This document shows, one piece after another, positions 23,419 to 23,930 of a DNA stretch of 23,930 bases (its first letter is position 1; every line of letters begins with the position of its first letter). The stretch spans positions 1 to 23,930 of the forward strand of contig CANGUQ010000006.1 in NCBI GenBank assembly GCA_947456915.1, written 5' to 3'. The DNA is from Betaproteobacteria bacterium (GTDB lineage: Bacteria > Pseudomonadota > Gammaproteobacteria > Burkholderiales > CAIKXV01). The notes beneath the pieces were generated by a model, which worked only from the letters and a program-made list of their open reading frames with translations, was not told where the DNA came from and searched no databases. Both the position numbers and the translations under genes were made by a program.

Positions 23419-23930
23419 TTGCGAAAAGTGAAGTTCCCATCGCAAGGCCCGCGTCGAGCAGGAGTGCGTCCGGAAACGGTGCTATTGCTCTGCTTCTACG
23501 ATCCGAAGGGAATTTCAACAGTTCCAGAACTGATCGCCTACCTGCAGTCGCTCTCCAAGTTTCCTGTCACTGTAGTGAACCTGTTCGAGCATCGACGTGA
23601 TGCGTTCGGATTCCTGATGCTGCATCCGAACGTCGATCTGAACGAGTTCGATGTCATCGTCTTTCACAATTCCCTTGCCTACAACGTCCGAAATCTCGAA
23701 TCGCTCGATAGTCACACACGCGTAAAGCTCGCCGACTATCCCGGCGTGAAGGTTCTGATGAAGCAGGATGAGCAGTACCGCTGTGTCGATACCGCGCGCT
23801 GGATCGGAACCCGTGGCATCGACGTGGTGTTCACCTGCCTCCCCGCCGCCTCGTTGCCGCTCGTATATCCCGCTGAAGTCGCAGGGACCCCGATGTTCAG
23901 GCGGATGTTGACCGGCTATGTCACTCCGTG
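23419..23930 (+). CDS. Uncharacterised GT-B-like glycosyltransferase (tandem copy 2, cut by right edge)
   Basis: The first 170 codons of a protein paralogous to the product of the previous gene. From TTG at 23419, after GAGGAGGG, it shares in the same order FDVIVFHNS (77-85), KVLMKQDEQY (111-120), VVFTCLP (136-142), LVYPAE (148-153) and LTGYV (164-168). Its first 18 residues are Arg/Lys-rich and have no counterpart in copy 1. The donor-site half lies beyond the window, so the glycosyltransferase role is inherited from copy 1. The TTG was chosen over GTG 23428 on Shine-Dalgarno spacing. Confidence 0.62.
   Translation, partial: MRKVKFPSQGPRRAGVRPETVLLLCFYDPKGISTVPELIAYLQSLSKFPVTVVNLFEHRRDAFGFLMLHPNVDLNEFDVIVFHNSLAYNVRNLESLDSHTRVKLADYPGVKVLMKQDEQYRCVDTARWIGTRGIDVVFTCLPAASLPLVYPAEVAGTPMFRRMLTGYVTP

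Noticed and set aside
23247..23600. Plus-strand frame from TTG 23247 (LSDDELAYRFG...) crossing into the right-edge gene
   Set aside because: It overlaps the well-supported TTG-started gene in another frame, has no good Shine-Dalgarno sequence, and becomes Ser/Arg-rich. It is most likely chance.
1..23930. Search for CRISPR arrays, tRNA or rRNA genes, insertion sequences and attachment sites
   Set aside because: No regularly spaced repeats, transposase genes, terminal inverted repeats or RNA-gene motifs were noticed by eye. A tRNAscan or IS search would be needed to exclude short or degenerate ones.

Overview
The window reads as a piece of a high-GC proteobacterial chromosome, most probably betaproteobacterial. 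The basis is base composition, Shine-Dalgarno and codon style, and recG followed on the same strand by ubiC; no rRNA or other lineage marker is present, so this is an inference. The leftmost 2.7 kb, on the minus strand, is housekeeping: a partial chorismate lyase gene (ubiC, cut by the left edge) and a complete, unusually long recG. A 242-base divergent spacer follows, and then everything to the right edge is on the plus strand and forms one tightly packed surface-polysaccharide (O-antigen-like) locus.

Layout of the locus. (1) 2925-7033: a complete WbpA-WbpB-WbpD-WbpE set (dehydrogenase, 3-oxidase, 3-aminotransferase and N-acetyltransferase), expected to turn UDP-GlcNAc into UDP-2,3-diacetamido-2,3-dideoxy-glucuronic acid. 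(2) 7039-11062: an extended SDR epimerase/dehydratase, a second DegT-type aminotransferase and an AsnB-type amidotransferase, which could add a 4-amino group and convert the carboxylate to a uronamide. (3) 11059-13689: two different formyltransferase-fold proteins flanking a divergent WbmS-like member of the polysaccharide-deacetylase superfamily. (4) 13686-17006: a small coupled ORF, a predicted lipoprotein, a second deacetylase-fold protein, a very short ORF, a GNAT acetyltransferase and a WbqC-family protein. (5) 17003-18502: a GT-B-like glycosyltransferase with a possible Cys4 insert. (6) 18492-21617: an ABC exporter with two different Wzt-like ATPases, each with a C-terminal extension, and a single Wzm-like permease. 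(7) 21689 to the right edge: two tandem paralogous GT-B-like proteins, the second cut by the edge.

Taken together the locus looks able to make an N-acylated, probably N-formylated, di- or triamino-hexuronamide, build it into a glycan, and export the finished chain through an ABC (Wzm/Wzt) route; no Wzx or Wzy gene is visible. The gene set recalls the Bordetella wbm O-antigen loci, whose O chains carry diamino-uronamide sugars and N-acylated caps. The exact sugar here is an inference. Genes overlap by 1-11 bases or lie a few bases apart, and TTG or GTG starts are frequent, as expected of one long translationally coupled operon. One candidate extended -10 promoter lies just before the first gene.

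The most unusual points are the two-ATPase/one-permease exporter, the paired formyltransferases (one lacking the usual catalytic Asn), the tandem uncharacterised GT-B-like paralogs, the Cys4-bearing GT, and a lipoprotein of unknown role embedded among the sugar genes.
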